The translations under genes were made by a program, and so were the position numbers. A stretch of 5,160 nt of DNA from Bacteroidota bacterium (lineage in GTDB: Bacteria; Bacteroidota; Bacteroidia; Chitinophagales; Saprospiraceae), in contig JAJRQS010000355.1 in NCBI GenBank assembly GCA_024280135.1, forward strand, positions 1 through 5,160, in the 5' to 3' direction. Below are positions 1 to 5,160 of the stretch, one piece after another; the stretch's first letter is position 1, and every line of letters begins with the position of its first letter. The notes beneath the pieces were generated by a model. That model saw only the letters and a program-made list of their open reading frames with translations, was not told where the DNA came from and made no database searches.

Positions 1-84
1 AGATTAGATTTATTTGTTGCAAATAATAATAAGGCAGGAGGGATGAATTTCAGCTACAAAAGTGCTCATTTTAGTTCGGAGTAG
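1..84 (+). CDS. 3' end of an unidentified upstream gene (partial)
   Basis: The first reading frame is open from base 1 to a TAG at 82-84 and gives 27 residues ending in GGMNFSYKSAHFSSE. The other two plus-strand frames hit stops early (bases 5 and 28), and the minus strand offers only a very short ORF, so this is the best candidate for the tail of a gene that starts outside the window. The residue mix (aromatic, Ser, Asn, Lys) looks like a real protein end, but I do not recognise the family. No rho-independent terminator follows it. The GC-rich inverted repeat about 75 bases downstream lacks a T tract. It is separated from the next gene by about 145 bases and by that gene's own promoter, so the two are probably not one operon. 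Confidence 0.4.
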   Translation, partial: RLDLFVANNNKAGGMNFSYKSAHFSSE

Positions 85-157
85 CAATATTATTCAAGGT
101 TTATAGGCTAAATTACCCCACGGTAGGCACAGGTTGAATGAGCATTATTTGTAATAT

Positions 158-198
158 GGGGCACTGTGGGGGGGCATTGCAACGCCCCACAATGCCCC
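158..198. repeat. GC-rich imperfect inverted repeat next to a promoter
   Basis: Two 14-base arms, GGGGCACTGTGGGG (158-171) and CCCCACAATGCCCC (185-198), pair with a single C:A mismatch around a 13-base loop. A competing fold exists: GGGGCATTG at 171-179 pairs perfectly with CAATGCCCC at 190-198. The element therefore contains several related GGGGCA(C/T)TG words in both orientations. It is far richer in G and C than its AT-rich surroundings. The right arm covers the place where a -33 element would sit for the TAnnTTTG box at 217-224. No T run follows on either strand, so it is not a standard terminator. It could be an operator, an attenuating hairpin or a REP-like intergenic repeat. Confidence 0.6.
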
Positions 199-216
199 AC
201 CATAATGAAATATTAT

Positions 217-224
217 TATCTTTG
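217..224 (+). promoter_or_regulatory. Bacteroidota-type -7 promoter element (TAnnTTTG)
   Basis: TATCTTTG is a perfect match to the TAnnTTTG -7 box used by the primary sigma factor of Bacteroidota. Transcription normally starts a few bases after the final G, which here is at or next to the ATG at 229. That predicts a leaderless or nearly leaderless mRNA and supports 229 as the start codon over the upstream in-frame ATG at 205 and GTG at 166. No TTTG or TTG is seen at the expected -33 spacing, where the right arm of the GC-rich inverted repeat lies instead. Confidence 0.5.
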
Positions 225-228
225 CACT

Positions 229-2094
229 ATGTGGAAACATGAAACCTCTTTTGCCGGTCAATTGTTAAGAAGACTAGGTTTTAGCCTTGTAGGCTTGTCC
301 ATAATCCGATTGATATTCCTGATAAATAACCATTCTTTTTTTGAAGATGTTACTTTCTTGCAAGGGCTAAAGCTTTTTTTTGTAGCCTTCCGATTTGATT
401 TAGTTGCAGTAATATATGCCAACTTGTTATTGATCCTATTTTCACTATTGCCGATTCCCTTTAGAAGTAAAAATGGATACCAGTCTTTTTTGAAGGTATT
501 GTTTGTTGTGTTCAATGCACTTTTGTTTTTTATTGAAATAATTGATATTGGTTTTTATCGATTTGCTTTTAGGCGTACAGTAGCTAGTGATCTAACGATG
601 TTTTCTAATAATAGATCCAATTTGTTGAGTTATTTTATTGAATATTGGTGGTTAGTCATGTTATTAATTGGGATGGTCTTTGGCTTGATTCGATTTGTCA
701 GGCAAGCGAACTTTTTTGTCCGAAAGGGGAAATGGTATTATCAGATTCTTATTTTTATTGCGGGTGCAGGTCTAACAGTGCTAGCAGCTAGAGGCGGTAC
801 TCAATTACGTCCCATAAGTCCAATCACGGCAACCAAATATACACAAAGCCCTGTTCAGTCCCACTTAATTGCGAATACGACCCTTAATTTAATCTTCTCT
901 TTTCAGGAAAAAGCCATCCAGCAAAAGCATTATTTTAATGAAAATGAATTGGATGTAATCTACACAATTGAGCATAATCCTCAGCCCAAAAAGCCATTTC
1001 GTAGAAAGAATGTCATGCTCATCATCATGGAGAGTTTGTCTAAGGAATACACAGGTGCTTTCGCAGAAAAACCATACACACCTTTTTTTGATTCACTAGT
1101 TCAAGAAAGCTACTATTTGGAGAATACTTTTGCGAATGGGCTGCGATCTACGGAGGGCATTGCGGCAATCACGGCCGGACTGCCACATTTGATGCAAGAC
1201 GCTTTTATTTTTTCTGCCTATCAAACGAACAAGCTAGATGCTTTGGCGAGTTTGCTCAAAAAAAAGGACTACTACTCTGTTTTTTATCATGGCAGTTATG
1301 AAGGATCAATGGCGTTTGAATCTTTTTCCAAATTACAGGGATATGATGATTTTATTGATAAGTCTAATTATAACAATGAAGCCGATTTCGACGGGCATTG
1401 GGGTATTTGGGATATTCCTTTTTTTGAATATACAGCAGATAGACTTTCTGATTTACCACAACCTTTTTTTGGGACGCTCTTTTCATTAACGTCTCATCAT
1501 CCGTACAATGTAGAACAATGGTTCGAAGAAAAATACCCCGACATGGATAAGCATTTTCGGACAGTCTTGTACGCAGATCTTGCCCTCCAACGGTTTTTTG
1601 CGAAAGCAAAAAAGACAGATTGGTATGAAAATACACTATTTATAATTACAGGGGATCACACGGGTCCAAGAATTTCAAAAGAATATCAAACCGCCTTGGG
1701 GCAATTTAAATCGCCTATTGTTTTATTTGATCCGCAAGGTGAAATAAAAGGAAAACACCAAGGATTGGCCCAGCATATAGATATTATCCCCACGGTTTTG
1801 GATTTTCTAAATTATGATCTGCCCTATAATACCTTTGGTCAAAGCATGTTGGATACCACGCAAACAAATTATGCCATCATGCACACAGATCTATATCAAA
1901 TTTGTGACGAGCAGTATATACTTCGTTTTGATGGGGACTACGCTTTGTTTTTATTCGATTACAAAAAAGACCCACTAAATAAAGACAATCTAATCGACAA
2001 ACGCCCAAACGTCGTGAAAAGACTCGAAAACCAACTCAAAGCACGCTTGCAACGATACAATAAAAGTATGATTGAAAATGGTTTGGCTCATTGA
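229..2094 (+). CDS. LtaS/MdoB-family membrane sulfatase-fold phosphotransferase (LTA synthase family protein)
   Basis: This 621-residue inner-membrane protein has about five N-terminal transmembrane segments (roughly residues 18-34, 48-75, 87-109, 139-157, 169-187). A periplasmic alkaline-phosphatase/sulfatase-fold domain follows from about residue 260. Family metal-site and active-site motifs appear in order: NVMLIIMES (metal-ligand Glu268), NGLRSTEG (nucleophile probably Ser307, else Thr308), FYHGSYEG (about 352), HWGIWD (390-395), TSHHPY (421-426) and ITGDHT (Asp476, His477). Length and layout fit LtaS-like enzymes. Known relatives transfer phosphoglycerol from phosphatidylglycerol to lipoteichoic acid or to periplasmic glucans. 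A Gram-negative host has no LTA, so the acceptor here is unknown; a glycan or lipid headgroup is plausible. The start at 229 is chosen because the TAnnTTTG box sits just before it. In-frame starts at 205 and 166 would lie upstream of the predicted transcript. The gene stands alone, and what follows it is on the opposite strand. Confidence 0.87.
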   Translation: MWKHETSFAGQLLRRLGFSLVGLSIIRLIFLINNHSFFEDVTFLQGLKLFFVAFRFDLVAVIYANLLLILFSLLPIPFRSKNGYQSFLKVLFVVFNALLFFIEIIDIGFYRFAFRRTVASDLTMFSNNRSNLLSYFIEYWWLVMLLIGMVFGLIRFVRQANFFVRKGKWYYQILIFIAGAGLTVLAARGGTQLRPISPITATKYTQSPVQSHLIANTTLNLIFSFQEKAIQQKHYFNENELDVIYTIEHNPQPKKPFRRKNVMLIIMESLSKEYTGAFAEKPYTPFFDSLVQESYYLENTFANGLRSTEGIAAITAGLPHLMQDAFIFSAYQTNKLDALASLLKKKDYYSVFYHGSYEGSMAFESFSKLQGYDDFIDKSNYNNEADFDGHWGIWDIPFFEYTADRLSDLPQPFFGTLFSLTSHHPYNVEQWFEEKYPDMDKHFRTVLYADLALQRFFAKAKKTDWYENTLFIITGDHTGPRISKEYQTALGQFKSPIVLFDPQGEIKGKHQGLAQHIDIIPTVLDFLNYDLPYNTFGQSMLDTTQTNYAIMHTDLYQICDEQYILRFDGDYALFLFDYKKDPLNKDNLIDKRPNVVKRLENQLKARLQRYNKSMIENGLAH

Positions 2095-2147
2095 ATTATT
2101 AATTTCAACTTAATTGCTCCATAAATTTTTATTTAGCTTAATTCCTC

Positions 2148-2169
2148 TACCGATAGCTGCTAATCGGTA
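2148..2169. terminator. short hairpin between convergent genes (weak terminator candidate)
   Basis: TACCGAT (2148-2154) and ATCGGTA (2163-2169) form a perfect 7-bp stem with an 8-base loop. It lies 53 bases after the stop of the LtaS-like gene and just beyond the end of the minus-strand M23 relic, a position suited to a bidirectional terminator between convergent genes. Only a short TCGTTT stretch follows on the plus strand and no clear T run on the minus strand, so the call is weak. Confidence 0.27.
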
Positions 2170-2190
2170 TCGTTTCCTCAAACCATCCCA

Positions 2191-2345
2191 CTACTCAAAT
2201 CGAATATATTCTATTGGATTCAAGGGTTGCATCTGATACCAAAGCTCAAAATGGAGGTGCGGCCAGAAGTTTTAGTACCTGTATTGCCGATGATTGCAAT
2301 GGCCTCACCCCAACAAAACGGATCCGTAACGATTACGCTAAGTGA
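2191..2345 (-). pseudogene. C-terminal relic of an M23 (LytM-type) metallopeptidase
   Basis: Reading the minus strand from 2345 gives SLSVIVTDPF, then GEAIAIIGNTGT. After a one-base frameshift near 2262 it gives PHLHFELWYQMQP and NPIEYIRFE, ending at a TAG (2193-2191). The G-TG...GPHLHFE motif carries the HxH metal and catalytic site of M23 zinc endopeptidases, which cut peptidoglycan cross-bridges. The trailing PLNPIEYI matches the usual family C-terminus. The frame changes at TCTGGCCGCAC, where one extra C would restore GPHLHF. Upstream there is an in-frame TGA at 2348-2346, and the N-terminal half with the HxxxD metal site is not recognisable as far as 2440. About 50 residues of a domain that is normally near 100 survive, so this is a truncated non-functional remnant. 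It lies behind the broken XRE gene on the same strand. Confidence 0.72.
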
Positions 2346-2440
2346 TCATGAATTATTTTCTCCACCGTAATCATTGTAATTGGCAAGTGCTGTCTATACA
2401 ATAGAATGGAGTTTTTCAGCGATACATAGATTACGGCTAG

Positions 2441-2667
2441 TTAGTCAAAACCTTCACTAAAAAACTCTAGAAGGGTCATATCAATAAGCCTAAGCAAGGT
2501 ACTAAATCTTAAATCTGACCCGTTTTCATAGCGCCGTATTGAGCACGTGCGATATTATGATCAAAGGCAAATTGCTCGTAATTAGAATAACCTTTGGCTT
2601 TCCGAAATTGTTTAATTCGGTTTCCGAGTTTATTTAATTTCTGAATTTCTTTCTTGCTTAAAGGCAT
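2441..2667 (-). pseudogene. XRE-family helix-turn-helix regulator, frameshifted
   Basis: From an ATG at 2667-2665 the minus strand reads MPLSKKEIQKLNKLGNRIKQ, then FRKAKGYSNYEQFAF and HNIARAQYG. This is the helix-turn-helix part of a small XRE/Cro-type DNA-binding protein common in Bacteroidota. That frame ends at a TAA (2511-2509) after 52 residues. Shifting one base near 2533 gives RYENGSDLRFSTLL, then MTLLEFFSEGFD and a TAA at 2443-2441, which is the normal end of this family. One additional C at TACGGCGCTAT would restore AQYG-RYENG, giving 75 residues. From memory of the family, two or three residues also seem to be missing between RLID and MTLLEFF. The protein would have been a transcriptional regulator, probably autoregulated through the inverted repeat upstream. 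Either it is a recently inactivated gene or the missing base is a sequence error. Confidence 0.8.
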
Positions 2668-2670
2668 ATG

Positions 2671-2678
2671 CAAAGAAA
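2671..2678 (-). promoter_or_regulatory. near-consensus -7 element of the XRE gene
   Basis: On the minus strand TTTCTTTG matches TAnnTTTG at all but one fixed position. It ends three bases before the ATG at 2667, almost the same geometry as the perfect box in front of the LtaS-like gene (TTTG, four bases, ATG). This again predicts a leaderless or nearly leaderless transcript. The expected -33 position falls on the first TACTACT copy of the neighbouring inverted repeat. Confidence 0.35.
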
Positions 2679-2699
2679 GGAGAAAGAAATAAAATTAGG

Positions 2700-2733
2700 T
2701 ACTACTTAAAAAATACTACTAAAAAGTAGTATT
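2700..2733. promoter_or_regulatory. inverted and direct TACTACT repeats, likely operator of the XRE gene
   Basis: AATACTACT (2712-2720) and AGTAGTATT (2725-2733) are perfect 9-base inverted arms around an AAAA spacer. A further direct TACTACT copy lies at 2700-2706, 14 bases before the one at 2714. The cluster begins 33 bases upstream of the XRE start codon on the minus strand, the usual place for an autoregulatory operator of a dimeric helix-turn-helix repressor. It could also influence plus-strand transcription towards the lipoprotein gene at 2905. Function is inferred from position and symmetry only. Confidence 0.45.
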
Positions 2734-2822
2734 ATGTTTAATATTTGTCTATCGTTGCATCTGTATAATGGAGATGTAATGCATTGTGTGTTTAAAAAAA
2801 GTGCAGCAGGCAAGTAAAAAAC

Positions 2823-2844
2823 ATATAGGCAAATTTGCCTATAT
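2823..2844. promoter_or_regulatory. perfect 22-bp palindrome upstream of the lipoprotein operon
   Basis: The half-site ATATAGGCAAA (2823-2833) is followed without spacer by its exact reverse complement (2834-2844). The centre reads GCAAATTTGC. It lies 60 bases before the likely start of the first lipoprotein gene and about 155 bases from the XRE start codon. Perfect symmetry of this length is typical of a binding site for a homodimeric regulator. It differs in sequence from the TACTACT repeats, so it would belong to a different protein. No clear TAnnTTTG box was found between it and the gene. Confidence 0.45.
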
Positions 2845-2904
2845 TGAATAATATCCATCCCTTTGTCGCTGGAGTAGCGTTTGTTTGTAAAAAATATGAT
2901 AATT

Positions 2905-4074
2905 ATGTTAAAGAAAAAATACAGGGCTTTGTTGATTGCTTTGGTTTCTATTCCCCTCCTTACTCTTATAGGGTGTGGGATAGGAAAATCTTCTGAAGAA
3001 AAGAATTCCAATGGTTCTAAGCATACAAGAATTGTAAAAAATAAAAAACCTGCAAATGAAACGCCTGAGAAAACTAAAGGTGTAGAGGATTTGGCTATAT
3101 CTGAAAATAAATCAAATAGTTCTTTGATTGGCGCAAGTTCAGAAAGGTTGGTGAAACTAGGCGATTCAATCAGTCAAGCAGTACTTGCCAAGAAGACTGA
3201 TAGTATCAGCAAAAAAGAAAGTATCACTTACATTGAAGAAAAAGGGTCATTTATTATTTATTTTAAAAATAGGGCAAATGATACTGTAGAATTTGATGTA
3301 ATCAAAAATAACCCATACAATAATTTGAGTATTAATGTGCCTGCTTACGTGAATGATTTAAATTATAAATTGTATGAAGTTTTAGATAGTGCAGTTAACG
3401 AGGATGTAAAAAAACAACTTTATATTTCATCTGAATATGAAATGTACAAAAATTTTAAGATAAGCTCTGTTGAAAGCGCGCAGCGTTTATGGATTAATGG
3501 TGATTTTGCGGTACTGGTCTATTCCGTATATACAAATACTGGTGACTATAGCTTAATAGGGGACAGAGGAATAGCCATTATATTCAATAAATATGGGGAA
3601 GAAGTACAGCGATTTGATAATTTGGATATTGATCTTCAAACGGCTGCTATTACCTCCGACGGGCGATTTGTAGGATTTTCGCATAGTGGATTTGAAACAG
3701 TTTATGATGCCGCTTTAGTTAGGACGCCAAGTTTTACAATCTATGAAGTAGCAACAAAAAAGAAAGTTTATGGGGAAGTAGCTCCTGAAGGCGTGTTAAC
3801 CGGAGGAGTATCTGTTGATGAAGTAAATATGTTTCATGGAAGATTTGCTTTTAAAAGGATATTGATAAACCCCTATGATAGGATACTGTATTCAAATTTC
3901 ATATCACCTCCACCCAAAAAAGGTACATCTGAATATGAAAAAAGGATACGGCTAAGTAGAGAAAGGATATGGGTTAGGAGGACAAAAACAGGAATCATAT
4001 TTCGAATAAAATCTACTGGAGAAGAGTTTTTGCGACATTATGATACTCTTTATGATACAAAAAAAAGCTTTTAG
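2905..4074 (+). CDS. lipoprotein of unknown function
   Basis: This 389-residue protein starts with a lipoprotein signal: MLKKK, a hydrophobic stretch, then LIGC with the lipidated cysteine at residue 24. After the cysteine comes GIGKSSEE. The Lys/Ser/Glu mix loosely resembles the surface-export signals of Bacteroidota lipoproteins, so outer-membrane, possibly outward-facing, location is likely. Residues 25 to about 90 are polar and low in complexity (Lys, Ser, Asn, Glu), as in a tether. The rest is folded and rich in beta-strand sequence; AAITSDGRFVGF (about 247-258) followed by SFTIYEVATKKKVYG recalls one beta-propeller blade, but no complete repeat series is visible. The C-terminus is strongly basic. 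I do not recognise a family. The ATG at 2905 is preferred over ATG 2896 and TTG 2881 because it gives a compact MLKKK signal peptide. The gene ends two bases before the next ATG, which suggests an operon. Confidence 0.78.
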   Translation: MLKKKYRALLIALVSIPLLTLIGCGIGKSSEEKNSNGSKHTRIVKNKKPANETPEKTKGVEDLAISENKSNSSLIGASSERLVKLGDSISQAVLAKKTDSISKKESITYIEEKGSFIIYFKNRANDTVEFDVIKNNPYNNLSINVPAYVNDLNYKLYEVLDSAVNEDVKKQLYISSEYEMYKNFKISSVESAQRLWINGDFAVLVYSVYTNTGDYSLIGDRGIAIIFNKYGEEVQRFDNLDIDLQTAAITSDGRFVGFSHSGFETVYDAALVRTPSFTIYEVATKKKVYGEVAPEGVLTGGVSVDEVNMFHGRFAFKRILINPYDRILYSNFISPPPKKGTSEYEKRIRLSRERIWVRRTKTGIIFRIKSTGEEFLRHYDTLYDTKKSF

Positions 4075-4076
4075 AT

Positions 4077-4652
4077 ATGAAATTTAACTTTAGTAAAATA
4101 GTAATCCTTGTCTTTGTCTTGCTGAGTAACCACTTCGCTTATTCACAGTTACAAGACTTAAATCTGGAATATAAAGATTGTCAAAACTGCGGGAGTTAGA
4201 ATGCTAATTGTAATAGCAATGTAAATGCTCCTGTAAATGATACTGAAAATACTAATTATACTTATGGGGATAACGTTGAGTATCAAACTAATCAGGTTAC
4301 TTCAGATTTTGGGCCACGTCGTTTGATTTCCTATTTATCAATCGATGCTTCTAAAACGAATTTGTTTAAGCAAATAAATGAAAATTCAACGGAGAATAAG
4401 AGCGTATATCATATTTATCCCAACCCTTTTGTTGATGAACTCAACCTTGAAATTACATCAGAAGCCGTTCAACAGTTTTCTATTGTAGTTCAAGATTTAA
4501 TGGGGAAAGAAGTGTTAAGAATAAAGACTAAACCAATTATAGGTACGGAGACGGAAACCATAGGTATGGCTACAGCTCCACCAGGCATTTATTTTTTAAC
4601 TATCCAAGATAAATCAGGAAAAATATGGTCTAAAAAAATAATTAGACATTAA
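4077..4652 (+). pseudogene. T9SS-exported protein interrupted by an in-frame amber codon
   Basis: The frame opens two bases after the previous stop with a signal peptide (MKFNFSKIVILVFVLLSNHF, cleavage probably near AYSQ, residue 24). It then runs through Cys/Asn-rich sequence (DCQNCGS) into a TAG at codon 41 (4197-4199). The same frame continues open for 150 more codons to a TAA at 4650-4652. It ends in a T9SS sorting domain (about codons 110-191): VYHIYPNPF, VVQDLMGKEV, PPGIYFLTI and a final KKIIRH. The signal peptide and sorting domain belong together in one exported protein, so the TAG most likely interrupts a single gene of 191 codons. A TTG at 4323 could start the distal part but would lack a signal peptide. 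TSDFGPRR (codons 75-82) resembles the opening of M23 peptidase domains, yet no HxH core follows. Real mutation, sequence error and readthrough all remain possible. Confidence 0.75.
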
Positions 4653-4676
4653 TATTTCCTACCTTAAGCAAAAAAA

Positions 4677-5160
4677 ATGAAGCAATTAATTTTCGTATTC
4701 CTAAGTATTAGTTTTCTACTCTCCTGTGGAAAAGATCCTGCACCGAGTTCAACTAAAATTGGATTTCCTTCCACGTATGAATTTACGCATTCAAGTGAAG
4801 AAGAGGTGAAATTTTTCATTGTAAAACCACAGGATGAATATGCGGAAGTAGAGGTGTCGAATACCTATATAAGTGATTATAAAGAGTTGATGGATGAACT
4901 ACGAGTTGATATAGCCGAATATAATCCTTTTAAGGCCTATCATTTTTTGAAAGAAGGAGTTGTTGATATTCATTATGTAGAAGAGGGCCTCGATACTTTG
5001 CTGAATACTACTTACAGTATAGCAGAGGAGAAAATCTCCTTTCAGCTAGCAGGCTATACTGATTTCGTTACTTTCTTGGATGAGGATAATCAAAATATGC
5101 GGATGCCTTGGTCTGGAAACTATCTTAACACCAATTCCAATTCAAAAAGAACCAATTCTA
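4677..5160 (+). CDS. lipoprotein of unknown function, 5' part
   Basis: An ATG at 4677, preceded by an A-rich stretch as is common in Bacteroidota, opens a frame with no stop to the end of the window (161 complete codons). It begins MKQLIFVFLSISFLLSCGKD, a lipoprotein signal with lipobox LLSC and the lipidated cysteine at residue 17. Lys and Asp soon after the cysteine could favour surface display. The mature part is acidic (EEEV, EYAEVEV, DEDNQN) with alternating hydrophobic residues. DYKELMDELRVDIAEY (about 64-79) looks helical. I recognise no family. It lies 24 bases after the T9SS gene and probably shares a transcript with it and the lipoprotein at 2905. The 3' end is outside the window. 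Confidence 0.75.
   Translation, partial: MKQLIFVFLSISFLLSCGKDPAPSSTKIGFPSTYEFTHSSEEEVKFFIVKPQDEYAEVEVSNTYISDYKELMDELRVDIAEYNPFKAYHFLKEGVVDIHYVEEGLDTLLNTTYSIAEEKISFQLAGYTDFVTFLDEDNQNMRMPWSGNYLNTNSNSKRTNS

Noticed and set aside
158..174. Possible G-quadruplex from the G runs.
   Set aside because: Only two G tracts of four or more lie on one strand here; the four-tract requirement is met only by splitting the seven-G run, and the inverted-repeat fold is simpler.
166..228. Upstream extension of the LtaS-like gene to GTG 166 or ATG 205.
   Set aside because: The extension runs through the GC-rich inverted repeat and the TAnnTTTG promoter box and adds no membrane or domain sequence; ATG 229 fits the promoter better.
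258..515. Minus-strand open frame of 85 codons.
   Set aside because: It is antisense to the transmembrane part of the LtaS-like gene and shows no recognisable domain; a shadow frame.
1238..1489. Plus-strand open frame of 83 codons inside the sulfatase domain.
   Set aside because: It overlaps well-conserved catalytic-domain sequence in another frame and has no family features.
1364..1636. Minus-strand open frame of 90 codons.
   Set aside because: It is antisense to conserved catalytic motifs of the LtaS-like gene and lacks domain features.
2764..2769. TATAAT resembling a sigma-70 -10 box.
   Set aside because: Bacteroidota primary sigma factors use TAnnTTTG, and no -35 box is at suitable spacing (a TTGCAT lies only three bases upstream).
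2734..2817. Short plus-strand ORF of 27 codons starting MFNICLSLHLY.
   Set aside because: No promoter, ribosome-binding or family support; it starts right beside the XRE operator-like repeat and is likely chance.
2867..2879. CGCT-GGAGT-AGCG mini-hairpin before the lipoprotein gene.
   Set aside because: A 4-bp stem is too short to separate from chance; the nearby TAGCGTTTG also has one base too many for a TAnnTTTG box.
2706..3011. Minus-strand open frame of 101 codons.
   Set aside because: It runs through the XRE-side repeats, the 22-bp palindrome and the lipoprotein signal peptide in antisense, and its sequence resembles no domain.
4323..4652. Separate 109-codon gene starting at TTG 4323.
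   Set aside because: It would be a T9SS domain without a signal peptide; the same frame extends back to the signal peptide at 4077 with only one stop between.

Overview
The window looks like the chromosome of an AT-rich Gram-negative bacterium of the phylum Bacteroidota, possibly the Saprospiria. Three things support this: a type IX secretion (T9SS) C-terminal sorting domain with the YPNP signature, a perfect TAnnTTTG promoter element in front of the first complete gene, and an XRE regulator of the kind that ends in ...EFFSEGFD. No rRNA, tRNA, CRISPR array, transposase or integrase was seen. The class-level placement is a guess.

Left part (1-2094): the last 27 codons of an unidentified gene, then an intergenic stretch with a very GC-rich imperfect inverted repeat (158-198) directly before a TAnnTTTG element. 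This is followed by one large membrane enzyme of the LtaS/MdoB alkaline-phosphatase superfamily. The promoter lies so close to the ATG that the mRNA is probably leaderless or nearly so.

Middle part (2095-2904): about 800 bases with no intact gene. It holds two decayed genes on the minus strand. One is the C-terminal end of an M23 (LytM-type) metallopeptidase that keeps its PHLHFELW metal-site motif but is frameshifted and truncated. The other is an XRE/HTH regulator, complete at both ends but broken by a one-base frameshift. Upstream of the regulator are an inverted repeat that looks like its autoregulatory operator and a separate perfect 22-bp palindrome.

Right part (2905-5160): three closely packed plus-strand genes that look like one transcription unit. 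They are a 389-residue lipoprotein of unknown function, a T9SS-exported protein interrupted by an in-frame amber codon at codon 41, and the first 161 residues of a second lipoprotein running off the window. All three products are predicted to leave the cytoplasm, so this is probably a cell-surface gene set of unknown role. The middle gene carries an M23-like TSDFGPRR stretch but no M23 catalytic core, so it may be an internally deleted peptidase.

No convincing new system was found. The most notable features are the concentration of recently broken genes (two frameshifts of similar type plus one amber), which may be real decay or sequence error, and the regulatory palindromes.
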